Shown here piece by piece: positions 23,951 through 33,613 of a stretch of DNA of 64,000 bases. The notes under the pieces were generated by a model that worked only from the letters and a program-made list of their open reading frames with translations, searched no databases and had not been told where the DNA came from. Positions within the stretch are counted from its first letter, which is position 1; each line of letters opens with the position of its first letter. Origin of the DNA: Flavobacterium sp. GTDB lineage: Bacteria; Bacteroidota; Bacteroidia; Flavobacteriales; Flavobacteriaceae. The position numbers and the translations under genes were made by a program. Location: positions 124,001 through 188,000 of the forward strand of contig JADGMX010000049.1 of assembly GCA_015234525.1 (NCBI GenBank), in the 5' to 3' direction.

Positions 23951-26275
23951 TTACGCCTTAAATGCGTAGTTCTCGAGTTTCAGCTTAACAACTTTTGATT
24001 GTCTCATCTCTTGCATTGATCGAGCATTTTCAACTGCCAAGCGGGCCAGTAGATAACTTACAGTCGATTCAGCACCTTGATTTAAATTCACATTAAATTC
24101 TTCAAGGCCGTCATAACATCCGCCGGTGCGTGGATTATATATTATGTGATTCAAATGATTTCGTCCTAAAAACCATTCAAAAGCGCGTGTCATCATCGTT
24201 AAATATGACTGCTCTTTATCTATTTGATAAAACGTATTGAGCGTTATAATAGTATAAGCCACATCGATCGGCTGTTCTCCGTATTGTCCTTGTTCTTCGC
24301 CTTTTTGATGCCAGGTCCTGTTGCTGATCACTTTGATATCATTGTCTGATGTGAAAATTTTCGAGATCAGGAATTTGAATGTGTTATGAGCCACTTCGCG
24401 GTAAGTAATTTCGCGCGTTTCATCATATGCCAGTAACAATGCTTCAGGCAAAATACTATTGGCATAAGTCATATAGCTTTCAAACCATTGCCATTCGATC
24501 GACGACTCGTGCAGGTACATTTGCGTCAAACGATCAGCCATGCGTTTCATCAGTAATCGCACCGCCTTCGACTCATGAATTCGATTGTATTTATAAAGTC
24601 CCTTAATGATAAATGCCATGGCTCGCGGCGAGTGAATGTTCTCTAGATTCGGCATCGCCCGTTCCAATATGGTTTCAGCTTTTAACACCAGTTCCTCAGG
24701 AAGCGAAAAACCGCTTGAAATCAGCGCTCCCAATGCCCATATGGCTCGACCATTCGCGTCTTCCAGATTACATTGGGTATTTTCGATTGAAAAATTCTGG
24801 AGAATGTCGACGTAATTCAGAAAAGTGCCATCCGGTTGCTGACAATAGCCGATAAAATCCAGATAGGTCTCAATGAGATTTAAATCTTCTGATTCACCAG
24901 TCAAAACTAAATGTTCACACATGGCAATTAGTGCCCGAGCATTGTCATCAAGGGTATAACCGCTGGTTGGATCAGGCTGATTTAATTTAGAAAACTGAAT
25001 CATACCAAAATCGGTGGTCATCTTTTTAATATGCGAGAGCTTAATCTCAGGAAGTTTGTGTTCTAATTTCTGAGGATTATTAAGCAAGCGTGAAAACAAA
25101 CTGGCGTGACCGATAGCTGCATTTTCCCACGCGGTTGCCACAATTCTCTGAAGACCGTTTAACCGGAGGCTATCTGCAAAATCGTCATTGCTGAAAACCT
25201 CATTGATCGCTTTAGAAAGTTGGGAAGGACTTTGAAAATCGATAATCATGCCTGCACCTCGATCGAGATATTCAACCGCATGTGGGATAGGAGTGGAGAT
25301 GATAGCGCAACCACAACTGGCCGCATAGGAAAAAGTTCCGCTAACCGCCTGGTTCGGATCTTTTGACGTGAAAAGATAAATATCAGTAAGTTGCAAGTAT
25401 TCCAGAAGCTCGTTTAGCGGTACATATTTATTGATAAACTTCACATGGTTTCCAAGACCCAATTCTTCAACCATCGATTGAAGCATTTCTCGGTACCTTT
25501 CGCCTTCGTGCTTAACAACTCCGGGATGCGTTTTTCCAATGATCAAAAATAATGTATTTGGATGGATATTTACAACATCCGGTAGGGCCTGTAAGGTGGT
25601 TTCGATAGATTTTCCCGAGCTTAGCAACCCAAAAGTTGACAAAATCTGCCGACCTTCAACACCGTATTTTTTCTTTAATTCGGCTTTGTCGAGATGTTCA
25701 ACCAGGTGAGTTCCGTGAGGGAGAACTGCGATTTTTTCTGCGGCAATTCCGTACGTCTCAACCAGGATCGACTTCGACTTTTCGGTCATTACAATAACTG
25801 AATGACAGTTGTTTGAGATGTCGATTACATTCTGTTTGAAATCGGTCTCAACGTTGGGAAGCACGGTATGAAACGCAACCACTTTTGTCTTTTCAATCGT
25901 CTTTAGCATCGATATAAAAGACTCTTTGCAATCGGCATAAAAACCGAACTCATGCTGAAAAACAATCATCTCAATTTTTTTATCCAAATTGATGATATTT
26001 GCCAGCGAAGAAAAAGATTTTTCGTGTTGCGTGTTTAAAATGTACTTGACTTCTTTCGGATATTGGTGAATTTCGCTCTCATTTTCGAGTGCACAAATCT
26101 TTAATTTAAAGGAATTTTCAAACTTTGAGTTCAGTGCGGCAATCAAATCTTGGGTATAAGTTGCGATTCCACATTCACGCGGAGGATAAGACGACACAAA
26201 TAATATTTGCGGCAAGTTTCGGGTTGTTGGCGCCTTTCCCTTGCTCGATTGGTCCGAAGTAAAACTCTCTCTCAT
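23951..26275 (-). CDS. Glycosyltransferase (GT4) with a C-terminal helical toroid domain
   Basis: A 774-residue protein. The N-terminal half (about 20-405) is a GT-B glycosyltransferase of family 4: the acceptor-side PPRECGIATYTQDL, the linker FGLLSSGKSIETTLQAL, and the donor-binding SGTFSYAASCGCAIISTPIPHAVE. The second half (about 425-765) is helical, with SGYTLDDNARALIAM, SSIEWQWFESYMTYANSILPEAL and GAESTVSYLLARL, resembling an (alpha/alpha) toroid such as those of glycoside hydrolases. It overlaps the GH130 gene by 4 nt. It likely builds or remodels a mannose-containing glycan together with the GH130 enzyme; the substrate is inferred only from the partner. Confidence 0.85.
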   Translation of the reverse strand: MRESFTSDQSSKGKAPTTRNLPQILFVSSYPPRECGIATYTQDLIAALNSKFENSFKLKICALENESEIHQYPKEVKYILNTQHEKSFSSLANIINLDKKIEMIVFQHEFGFYADCKESFISMLKTIEKTKVVAFHTVLPNVETDFKQNVIDISNNCHSVIVMTEKSKSILVETYGIAAEKIAVLPHGTHLVEHLDKAELKKKYGVEGRQILSTFGLLSSGKSIETTLQALPDVVNIHPNTLFLIIGKTHPGVVKHEGERYREMLQSMVEELGLGNHVKFINKYVPLNELLEYLQLTDIYLFTSKDPNQAVSGTFSYAASCGCAIISTPIPHAVEYLDRGAGMIIDFQSPSQLSKAINEVFSNDDFADSLRLNGLQRIVATAWENAAIGHASLFSRLLNNPQKLEHKLPEIKLSHIKKMTTDFGMIQFSKLNQPDPTSGYTLDDNARALIAMCEHLVLTGESEDLNLIETYLDFIGYCQQPDGTFLNYVDILQNFSIENTQCNLEDANGRAIWALGALISSGFSLPEELVLKAETILERAMPNLENIHSPRAMAFIIKGLYKYNRIHESKAVRLLMKRMADRLTQMYLHESSIEWQWFESYMTYANSILPEALLLAYDETREITYREVAHNTFKFLISKIFTSDNDIKVISNRTWHQKGEEQGQYGEQPIDVAYTIITLNTFYQIDKEQSYLTMMTRAFEWFLGRNHLNHIIYNPRTGGCYDGLEEFNVNLNQGAESTVSYLLARLAVENARSMQEMRQSKVVKLKLENYAFKA

Positions 26276-27273
26276 TTCGCGTGTTTTAATAATTCGTTAA
26301 TCAATTCATCAATGTTTACCGAAGCGCAGGCAATTTGTTTATCAGCCGCACCGTAGTACATATATAATTTGTTGTCTCTCAAAATTGTTCCTGTCGGGAA
26401 GCAAACATTGTTGACATCGCCGTTTTTCTCATAATCTTCTTCAGGTTTAAAAAGCGGATATGGCAACCGTGAAATAACTTTCGTTGGATCTTCGAGATCG
26501 AGCAGTGCCGCACAAGCTGAATAAATAAAACCTGACAAAGTATCGTGAACCGAATGATAAATGAGCAACCAGCCGCTTTCAGTTTCGACTGGCGGACAAC
26601 CTCCACCTATATAACTAACCTCGTGCTCAAATTTTGGGTCAAGCACAATATGAGTTGCAAAATCGCGCAGATAGTCATCCCAATAATCGGTATTCAATTC
26701 GGTTAAATCTTTAGCATAAGCAATCTGAATTCCGGGTCGGATGCGATGTAGAAAAGCTAACTTACCTGAAATTCGTCGTGGAAAGAAAATCAGATTTTTA
26801 TCCCACAAGATTTTACTACACTGATCGAATCGGAAATACTTAGCCGAAACATTTTTCTTTGATACCACTCGCCTGAATTCTGCATAAGGTATTTTCGGGG
26901 CAATAATTCCCTGCTTTTTGAACTGCTTTAAATCAGTTGAAGTTGCAACTGCTCCCAAAGCAAGATAACCGTCATATGCCGTGTAGCTCAGATAGAACTG
27001 ATTATCAACATGAACAATCCGTGGATCTTCAACACCTTGACTTTCGTATTCAAATTCCGATTTCAGAACGGGCGTTTCCAACCGATGCAAAACATGTAAA
27101 GGATCAATCAATAAACAATGACCGATGCCCGATCGAAAATTTGCATCAACTCCGCGATAAAACAAATGGATGTTATCCTCATATTCGATCACCGCGGGAT
27201 TAAGAACGGCTTGCGAATCAAAACCGGATGATCGGGCCGAAAGAATGACACCATGTTTTTTAACCGAAATCAT
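26272..27273 (-). CDS. GH130 family mannoside phosphorylase-like enzyme
   Basis: A 333-residue five-bladed beta-propeller of family GH130. Visible signatures are VLNPAVIEYEDNIHLFYRG, SQGVEDPRIVHVDNQFYLSYTAYDG with the conserved DPR, IGGGCPPVETESGWLLIYH, and NVCFPTGTIL. GH130 enzymes are mainly phosphorylases acting on beta-1,4- or beta-1,2-mannosides; some are hydrolases. No signal peptide is present, so it acts in the cytoplasm. Its stop overlaps the ATG of the GT4 gene, so it leads a GH130-GT4-eRF1-like-BamA-like operon. Confidence 0.85.
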   Translation of the reverse strand: MISVKKHGVILSARSSGFDSQAVLNPAVIEYEDNIHLFYRGVDANFRSGIGHCLLIDPLHVLHRLETPVLKSEFEYESQGVEDPRIVHVDNQFYLSYTAYDGYLALGAVATSTDLKQFKKQGIIAPKIPYAEFRRVVSKKNVSAKYFRFDQCSKILWDKNLIFFPRRISGKLAFLHRIRPGIQIAYAKDLTELNTDYWDDYLRDFATHIVLDPKFEHEVSYIGGGCPPVETESGWLLIYHSVHDTLSGFIYSACAALLDLEDPTKVISRLPYPLFKPEEDYEKNGDVNNVCFPTGTILRDNKLYMYYGAADKQIACASVNIDELINELLKHAK

Positions 27274-27412
27274 ATCAAAAAAGATTCAATATTGGCAAGA
27301 ACTTACACGCTTATAAATTTCCACATTTCCGCATTGGAAAAATTACAATACAGTGATGAAAAGTTATACAGTTTACACCTTAATCGGATACGGTTAAACC
27401 GCAAAAAATGTT

Positions 27413-28171
27413 TTACTTTTTGTTCTTCTTAGCCTCTTTTTCAGCTTTCTTTTCGGCTTTTTCCTTAGCTTTTTCAGCTTCTTTACGTTTTTTCTCAGCC
27501 TCGCGCTCTTTCTTTTTGAAATACCCGCGAAGTAAGAAGTTGTGTTTTGCGGCTTCCATATTTTCAGAAAGGCCTTTACTGCTGGTTTTTAGATTTTCGA
27601 TTGTTTCATCGATGTTCTCGGCGATTTCTTCATCATTGATTAAACGACCCAATGTTCCTTCACCATTGTTGATTTTATACAGAATTTCCGAGATTTCCGT
27701 GGTAGCAATGGCGGCATTTCCGGCAGTAATTTGTAGACTTTGCATGATTTCATCGGTTTCAACCGGCTCGTACGAGTTTAAAAGTTGACCGTTGACTACG
27801 ATTTTTGCCTCGGGTGTTCCGTGAGAAATAGTGATTAATCGATCACCGATAATTCCTTCCGATCCGATTCCGGCCTCCGAATCAATCTTGATGAATTTCT
27901 GAACATCGCTTTTAACCAACATCGAAACTTGTATCGTGGTATCGTTCAGGATGCGGATGTTTTCAACGGTTCCGACATTAATTCCCGAAAACCTTACCGT
28001 ATTCCCTACTTGTAATCCACTTACATTGCTAAATCTCGCATGTAAAGTAAATACGGGATCGAAAAGGTTTTTTTGCCGACCGATCACGAAAATGGCCAGA
28101 AGGAAAAGCGCAAGTCCGATCGTTATGAAAATTCCGAGGCTGATTTTAAATTTTTGAGATTTCGTTTTCAT
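27413..28171 (-). CDS. mlaD: MlaD-type (MCE domain) lipid-binding protein
   Basis: A 252-residue protein with an N-terminal transmembrane helix (about 9-27) and an MCE domain (about 38-120: LHARFSNVSGLQVGNTVRFSGI). A long helical region follows, and the C-terminus is very rich in lysine and glutamate (about 215-252, repeated KEKAEK-like units). MCE proteins form hexamers that pass lipids between the membranes with an MlaFE ABC transporter. The lysine-rich tail is unlike E. coli MlaD. It directly follows the ATPase gene (1 nt gap). Confidence 0.88.
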   Translation of the reverse strand: MKTKSQKFKISLGIFITIGLALFLLAIFVIGRQKNLFDPVFTLHARFSNVSGLQVGNTVRFSGINVGTVENIRILNDTTIQVSMLVKSDVQKFIKIDSEAGIGSEGIIGDRLITISHGTPEAKIVVNGQLLNSYEPVETDEIMQSLQITAGNAAIATTEISEILYKINNGEGTLGRLINDEEIAENIDETIENLKTSSKGLSENMEAAKHNFLLRGYFKKKEREAEKKRKEAEKAKEKAEKKAEKEAKKNKK

Positions 28172-28172
28172 T

Positions 28173-28949
28173 TTATCTTGGTGTTTTAGTGTTTTGTTTC
28201 ATCTGAAAGAAAGAGCTGATGAAACTGTCATTGTCATTTTCAAATTCGGCAATCGTGCCTTCTTTATATAATTGGCCTTCATTAAGCATTACCACACGAT
28301 CGGCAACAGTTCGTGCACATTCGATGTCGTGGGTGATTATAATTGAAGACGTCTTGTATTTTTCCTGAATTTCATTAATGAGCAAACTGATCTCATCTGA
28401 TGTTATCGGATCAAGTCCGGTGGTTGGTTCATCATACAATATAATTTGAGGATCGACAATTACGGTTCGCGCCAAACTGATTCTTTTTCGCATCCCGCCT
28501 GAAAGTTCACTTGGCATTTTGTTGATTGCATCAGGAAGGCCTACGTTTTCAAGTACTTCTTTTACTTTAGCCTCAACCTCCGAATTCTTGATTCCCTTTC
28601 TGATTCGACGTAGCGGAAATTCAAGATTTTCTCTTACGGTCATCGAATCGTAAAGCGCACCGGATTGAAACAGGAATCCGATTTTTTGGCGTACTTCGTT
28701 CAATTTATTGGCATCCAAATTTGTCATGTCTTCGCCTAAAACATTTATCGAACCTTCGTCGGGATCGAGAAGCCGCACGATGCATTTAATTAAAACCGAT
28801 TTTCCGGTTCCCGATTTACCGAGCACAACCAGGTTTTCCCCTTTGTGGAGTTTTAGATCGAGGCCTTTCAGAATCTCTTTTGTTCCAAATTGCTTTTTTA
28901 AGCCTTGGATGTCGATGACGTTTTCCGCTTTATTTTTTATCGTACTCAT
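28173..28949 (-). CDS. mlaF: ABC transporter ATP-binding protein (MlaF-like)
   Basis: A 258-residue ATPase. Walker A is GKSGTGKSVLIK, the Q-loop FLFQSGALYDSMTV, the signature LSGGMRKRISLAR, Walker B IILYDEPTTGLDP and the H-loop IITHD. The SGALYDSMTV variant is characteristic of MlaF-type ATPases that power lipid transport with MlaE and MlaD. Start and stop are shared with neighbours: the ATG overlaps the permease gene by 4 nt. The tail (QMKQNTKTPR) extends slightly beyond the usual end. Confidence 0.9.
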   Translation of the reverse strand: MSTIKNKAENVIDIQGLKKQFGTKEILKGLDLKLHKGENLVVLGKSGTGKSVLIKCIVRLLDPDEGSINVLGEDMTNLDANKLNEVRQKIGFLFQSGALYDSMTVRENLEFPLRRIRKGIKNSEVEAKVKEVLENVGLPDAINKMPSELSGGMRKRISLARTVIVDPQIILYDEPTTGLDPITSDEISLLINEIQEKYKTSSIIITHDIECARTVADRVVMLNEGQLYKEGTIAEFENDNDSFISSFFQMKQNTKTPR

Positions 28950-29710
28950 TTTATTAAATCTGTTATTTGCACCGCAATCAAATCGACGATAATTACTAAT
29001 AATGACGACATCACCACGGCCGAGTTTGCGGCGATACCAACGCTTTCGGTCCCACTTCCGGCATTATATCCTTTGTAGCATCCGACAAGTCCGATGACGG
29101 CGCCAAAGAAGAATGTTTTGATGATCGCTGGAAATAAATCCATGAATTCGACTGATGCAAATGCGCGGGATATGAATAGGACAAAGTTGGCATCACCTTT
29201 AATATTTGCACCGGCCCAGCTTCCCAATATTCCGAGTGCATCGGCATAAAGCGTTAGCACCGGCAACATTAAGGTAGCAGCAAGTACGCGGGGAACGATC
29301 AGGAATTTAAACGGGTTGATGGACGATACTTCCATGGCGTCAATTTGTTCAGTTACACGCATCGAGCCTAATTCGGCACCCATGCTCGAACCAATTTTTC
29401 CGGCACAAATTAAGGCGGTAATAACTGGTCCCATTTCTCGAATGATTGAAATTGCAACCATTCCGGGAAGCATTGATTCGGCACCAAAATCTACCAAAAC
29501 CGGTCGCGATTGAATGGTTAATACCAGTCCGATAATTACACCTGTTACGCCAATAAGCGCAAGTGATTTGTTTCCGATCTGAAAGCATTGTTTTAGAAAC
29601 TCGTTGAATTCAAATCCGCGTGAAAACGTATTTCGAAATACGCGAACCAGAAATAACGCTACATCCGCAACGTTTAAAAAAAAGCTATTTGTCTTAGTAA
29701 GTGTACTCAT
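28946..29710 (-). CDS. mlaE: MlaE-type ABC permease
   Basis: A 254-residue permease with about five hydrophobic helices. Family motifs are SLALIGVTGVIIGLVLTIQSRPVL, IIREMGPVITALICAGKIGSSMGAELGSMRVTEQIDAMEV (motifs of MlaE/TrnL permeases) and ALVSPR-like IVPRVLAATLMLPVLT. It is the first gene of the three-gene Mla operon, reading permease, ATPase, MCE protein. The operon starts 27 nt after the AI-2E-type gene, so they may be cotranscribed. Confidence 0.9.
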   Translation of the reverse strand: MSTLTKTNSFFLNVADVALFLVRVFRNTFSRGFEFNEFLKQCFQIGNKSLALIGVTGVIIGLVLTIQSRPVLVDFGAESMLPGMVAISIIREMGPVITALICAGKIGSSMGAELGSMRVTEQIDAMEVSSINPFKFLIVPRVLAATLMLPVLTLYADALGILGSWAGANIKGDANFVLFISRAFASVEFMDLFPAIIKTFFFGAVIGLVGCYKGYNAGSGTESVGIAANSAVVMSSLLVIIVDLIAVQITDLIK

Positions 29711-29737
29711 AAGTGCGTCACGTTTGGCTCTGTGCCA

Positions 29738-30943
29738 TTAATTGTCGCGAAGATCATCAGTCGCGCTGTTCGTAGTGGTTGTCGTTGTTTCGGTAAACGA
29801 AATTTTCTGCGTTTGAGGCTGAATCGGTGCCGTTGCTGTTGCAGATTCAGGATTGTAGGCCGGGAATTTAATTCGGCGCCACTTAAAGGTTTTGGGCAGA
29901 TCATCGCCAAATAAATAGCCCCATGGTTTTAAAGGTTCAATCCGATCGAATATTACTTTTAGGATGGCAATCATCGGAATGGCTAAAAACATTCCTGCAA
30001 TTCCTGCCAATGATCCACCGATTACAATGCCTACAATTGATACCAACGCATTGATTTCAACTTTCGAGCTCACAACCACCGGAACCAGGAAATTATTATC
30101 AATAAACTGAACTACCATGTTTACGATGATTACCCCGAAAATAATCGACACATCTGGGGAACCGCCAAGTGTTGCCACGATGCTGATTGCTCCGGCTGCG
30201 AGAATCCCGATATAAGGAACCAAATTCAGAATACCGCTAAGAGCGCCAAGTAGAATTGCATATTCAATTCCGAGCATCATATACCCGATGGTTGTCAAAA
30301 CAGAAACCGTCACCATTTGAAGCATCAATCCTGAGATATATCCCTGAATCGACACCTTGATTTTAGACATGATTTCTTCTAAAACAGCATGATGTTCTTC
30401 AGAATAAAGTTTGCAAAGGAACTTTTTGAAATGCGATTTATACAGCAATATCAAAAAAGTATAGATTGGTAAAAGTGTCAGATTGATTAAGGTGTCAGTA
30501 ACCGACAGCAAGGTGCTGCTGACGATGCTTTTGCCTGATTCGCCGGCGGTGGCATCATCGATAATTTTCTTTTGTTCGGTATCAGATAAATTAAAGTTCT
30601 CGCGAATCGCACTCTGCAAATTCGAAATATGTAAATTGATATTTCGTTTTATCTGCGCCCAATCGGCAACCAAATCGCTAATCTGCCACGAAAGAAACGT
30701 AATTATTCCGGCTAATACCAGAATGAAGATGAAGACTGTCAGCAATACTGCGAACACATGCGGAACCTTTACGCGATTTTTTAAAAATTCGGAAAGCGGA
30801 TTAAGTAAAATCGCAAATAGTAGCGCCAGTAATACCGGAATGACAACATTTTGGCCAATGAAAATCAGCAGCCCGATCGCGAGAAGTGTGATTAGGGTAA
30901 ATGCAATTTTAGCGTAAAGTGGAAATTGTATTTGTTGCTTCAT
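29738..30943 (-). CDS. AI-2E family membrane transporter (PerM-like)
   Basis: A 401-residue protein with about eight transmembrane segments and the conserved end segment FAIPMIAILKVIFDRI-like (AIPMIAILKVIFDRIEPLKPWGYLFGDDLP). The family contains TqsA (AI-2 export) and PerM-like permeases, but most members have other or unknown substrates. The C-terminal 35 residues are threonine-rich and probably disordered. It is upstream of the Mla operon on the same strand. Confidence 0.82.
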   Translation of the reverse strand: MKQQIQFPLYAKIAFTLITLLAIGLLIFIGQNVVIPVLLALLFAILLNPLSEFLKNRVKVPHVFAVLLTVFIFILVLAGIITFLSWQISDLVADWAQIKRNINLHISNLQSAIRENFNLSDTEQKKIIDDATAGESGKSIVSSTLLSVTDTLINLTLLPIYTFLILLYKSHFKKFLCKLYSEEHHAVLEEIMSKIKVSIQGYISGLMLQMVTVSVLTTIGYMMLGIEYAILLGALSGILNLVPYIGILAAGAISIVATLGGSPDVSIIFGVIIVNMVVQFIDNNFLVPVVVSSKVEINALVSIVGIVIGGSLAGIAGMFLAIPMIAILKVIFDRIEPLKPWGYLFGDDLPKTFKWRRIKFPAYNPESATATAPIQPQTQKISFTETTTTTTNSATDDLRDN

Positions 30944-31059
30944 TTGTAGGAGAATGACCTCGTCGCATCGGTGCGGCGCATATTCTTTACAAATGTGCTA
31001 TCATTTCAGTTCGGTCGCGTTATACGACTGACTTAAAAATGTTGCAAAATTCTCACATT

Positions 31060-31587
31060 TTAATCGGTAAATTCTTGCTCTTGAACAGGCTCGGTAATAA
31101 TTCTGATGCCTTTTTGAAGCATCAAATTGTTGGGATAGGTAATGATTTCGCCATTTGAGGTGCGAAGTAATGTATGAAAAGCGCGGATATCTTCAATTTC
31201 GCCTTCAATATCAAAATCGCCATCCAAAATCTTTATCCGGTCGCCAATCTTAAAAGGAAATGCGAAAAACAAAATAACCGCAGCTGTAATATTGCTAAGT
31301 ACTGACCATTGCGCAAACAAAGCAATTCCCAGCAAGGTTAAAACTGCGTACACCGAAGTTACCACATTATGCGCCTGTACGCCCCAAATGATCGACAACG
31401 CAATCACGCCAACGATTGTAATGAGCATGCTGATGTATTTATCGATAAGATTCGATCGGCGTTCAAGCAATGCTGTCGATTGCGAAAATCGTTTGATCAT
31501 TCTTGAGGCGATGAACCGCAAGCCAAACGCAATCGCAAATACGATCAGAGATGCGATAATCTGCTTTGTGTATTCTTCAGTTAACAT
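31060..31587 (-). CDS. Small MscS-type mechanosensitive channel
   Basis: A 175-residue protein: three hydrophobic helices (about 8-30, 55-75, 85-115) and a short beta domain (KIGDRIKILDGDFDIEGEIEDI and ITYPNNLMLQKGI) typical of MscS. It is shorter than MscS (about 286) because the C-terminal cytoplasmic part is minimal; such short forms are common in Bacteroidota. It opens under membrane tension to release solutes. The start overlaps the 3' end of the Maf gene by 7 nt, making it the last gene of the housekeeping operon. Confidence 0.82.
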   Translation of the reverse strand: MLTEEYTKQIIASLIVFAIAFGLRFIASRMIKRFSQSTALLERRSNLIDKYISMLITIVGVIALSIIWGVQAHNVVTSVYAVLTLLGIALFAQWSVLSNITAAVILFFAFPFKIGDRIKILDGDFDIEGEIEDIRAFHTLLRTSNGEIITYPNNLMLQKGIRIITEPVQEQEFTD

Positions 31588-32168
31588 GGCAAATTATTTA
31601 AGTATTGATACACTTTATCTACCGGAAGACCGATTACATTTGCGTATGAGCCTTCGATGCGTGCAACAGCAATTAGTCCGATCCATTCCTGAATTCCGTA
31701 ACTTCCGGCTTTATCAAACGGCTGATAACGATCGACATAGAATTCGATTTCTTGCAGCGATAGTTCATTAAAAGTCACATCGGTCGATTCGCGGATTACT
31801 TCACTACCTGTTTGCGTTTGAAAACAAACTGAGGTCAGGACGGTGTGCGTTTTACCGGATAATTGTGATAACATATCGATAGCATTTTGACGGTCGGTTG
31901 GTTTGCCGAGCGCTTTGTCTTCAAACCACACAATGGTGTCGCTGGTAATCAGAATCTCTCCAGGTTTGAGGTCGCCTTCAAATGCGGAAGCCTTCAGTTT
32001 TGCAAGGTAATCCGTAATTTCACCCGCTGTCAATTCGGCAGGAAAAATCTCTTCAACATCCTTGAGCCTGATTTCAAAATCCAGATCAAGATCGCGGAAA
32101 AACTGCTGACGCCGGGGAGAGCCGCTAGCTAAGATCAATTTATATTTTGAGAGTTTTTCTTTAAGCAT
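31581..32168 (-). CDS. maf: Maf family nucleotide pyrophosphatase
   Basis: A 195-residue protein with Maf signatures: LASGSPRRQQFFRDL at the N-terminus, ITSDTIVWFEDKALGKPTD in the middle and KAGSYGIQEW near the C-terminus. Maf proteins hydrolyse non-canonical or unwanted nucleoside triphosphates (dTTP, UTP, modified forms). It overlaps the next genes on each side by 7-8 nt. Confidence 0.9.
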   Translation of the reverse strand: MLKEKLSKYKLILASGSPRRQQFFRDLDLDFEIRLKDVEEIFPAELTAGEITDYLAKLKASAFEGDLKPGEILITSDTIVWFEDKALGKPTDRQNAIDMLSQLSGKTHTVLTSVCFQTQTGSEVIRESTDVTFNELSLQEIEFYVDRYQPFDKAGSYGIQEWIGLIAVARIEGSYANVIGLPVDKVYQYLNNLPC

Positions 32169-33084
32169 TTTTTAAATTGTAAGCCACCACGGCGATTGAA
32201 AGGATTCCAAGCAAAAGGACCAGTTTTAGCACATTAGACAAATGACGATAGTCTTTCTGCGAATGTGCCGACCAAAGTTTGATGCTCAAATAAACCAATG
32301 GTCCAACAACGAAAAACATCATGTATCCGGCCGCGAGAAGCAATTTATTCTCGATGTAATTTTTATTGATGTAATAGAGTAGGAGCCCGATTGGGAGTAA
32401 GCTGACAAAGAACAAAATCCGGGTGGTTCGTGCCATTCCCAGAACAATTGGCAAGGTGTTCATGCCATTGTTGTAATCGCCGTTCACATCTTCGAGATCC
32501 TTCACAACCTCCCGGATCAGATTAATCGCAAACGCGAAAATGGCATAATCAAGCAATATTTGAAATACAATTCCGAGTATCTCCCGATTTTCATCTGTAA
32601 GTACCGGCATCAAATCGTAGATGGCAATAATCAAAACACTAAATGACAAAGTTGCCGCGACAATGATGTTCCCGATCAGCAAACTCTGTTTCAAACTCGA
32701 CGCATACAAATACAACAATCCGGCAACAACGATGAAGATGGCGGAATATCCAGGTTTCCCGATCAAATTTGACAGATAAAATCCGATGCCGACACCAACG
32801 ATATTTAACACCACATAGAGATTGTACGCCATGTTTTCAGAAATTCCGCGGCCGATAACTACATTTTCCGGCTTGTTGTCAAGATCAGTTGACACATCGA
32901 AAATATTATTGATGAGGTATCCTCCGGCAGCAATCAGTACCGTTGCCAAAACCAACAATCCGTAATGCAAACGATCCAGAGCAAGGGGAATCGGCTGAAG
33001 CTCTAAAAATCCGAACCGAAAAATCAGTTGCATCAATGCCAGCATCAGTAAATTCTGAAATCTAATTAAACGAAGAAATTTCAT
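32161..33084 (-). CDS. UbiA-family prenyltransferase
   Basis: A 307-residue integral membrane protein with about nine helices. The prenyl-diphosphate motif NNIFDVSTDLDN (about residues 62-73) and a second acidic motif DLEDVNGDYNNG are visible. This branch (geranylgeranylglycerol-phosphate-like) lies in the flavobacterial gene order with Maf, KdsC-like and DUF2520 genes. The product, quinone or lipid, cannot be assigned. The frame is open to 33147, but ATG 33084 is chosen because it falls just after the stop of the preceding gene (33086) and gives the family's usual length. Confidence 0.85.
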   Translation of the reverse strand: MKFLRLIRFQNLLMLALMQLIFRFGFLELQPIPLALDRLHYGLLVLATVLIAAGGYLINNIFDVSTDLDNKPENVVIGRGISENMAYNLYVVLNIVGVGIGFYLSNLIGKPGYSAIFIVVAGLLYLYASSLKQSLLIGNIIVAATLSFSVLIIAIYDLMPVLTDENREILGIVFQILLDYAIFAFAINLIREVVKDLEDVNGDYNNGMNTLPIVLGMARTTRILFFVSLLPIGLLLYYINKNYIENKLLLAAGYMMFFVVGPLVYLSIKLWSAHSQKDYRHLSNVLKLVLLLGILSIAVVAYNLKNA

Positions 33085-33085
33085 A

Positions 33086-33613
33086 TTAATCGAGTTGTGC
33101 GTTATAATTTGACATCCATTTTCCGTCGTTTTTGAGTACTTGCTCAATCACATCACGAACAGCTCCTTCGCCGCCCTTTTTGTGTGAAACATAATGAGAA
33201 ATCGATTTGATTTCCGGCGCGGCATCTTGAGGACAAGCGGCTAATCCGCAGCGTTTCATCACGTGATAATCCGGGAGATCGTCGCCCATGTACAAAACCT
33301 GCTCGCGCGAAAGTCCGTTGCTCGTTACGTATTGATTGTAGACTGCAATTTTATCCGGAATGTCGAGATAAACATCAGTCACACCCAAATTATTCAACCT
33401 TACTTTGACACCTTGATTACTTCCGCCGGAAATAACGCAAACCTTGTATCCGTTGTCGACTGCAGTTTTCATCGCATAACCATCCCGAATGTACATGGTG
33501 CGCAATAATTCGCCTTCAGATGTGATATGAATCAGGCCATTGGTCAGAACGCCGTCGAGGTCGAAAATAAACGTCGTAATGCCGTTCATCAGCTCTTTAT
33601 AGCTTTTTTGCAT
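33086..33613 (-). CDS. KdsC-like HAD phosphatase
   Basis: A 175-residue protein of the KDO 8-phosphate phosphatase type: motif I FIFDLDGVLTNG, motif II VISGGSNQ, lysine and motif III MGDDLPDYHVMKRCGLAACP. KdsC removes the phosphate in KDO biosynthesis for lipopolysaccharide. This protein has the short cap-less form of the family. It overlaps the DUF2520 gene by 17 nt and the UbiA gene follows within 2 nt. Confidence 0.85.
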   Translation of the reverse strand: MQKSYKELMNGITTFIFDLDGVLTNGLIHITSEGELLRTMYIRDGYAMKTAVDNGYKVCVISGGSNQGVKVRLNNLGVTDVYLDIPDKIAVYNQYVTSNGLSREQVLYMGDDLPDYHVMKRCGLAACPQDAAPEIKSISHYVSHKKGGEGAVRDVIEQVLKNDGKWMSNYNAQLD

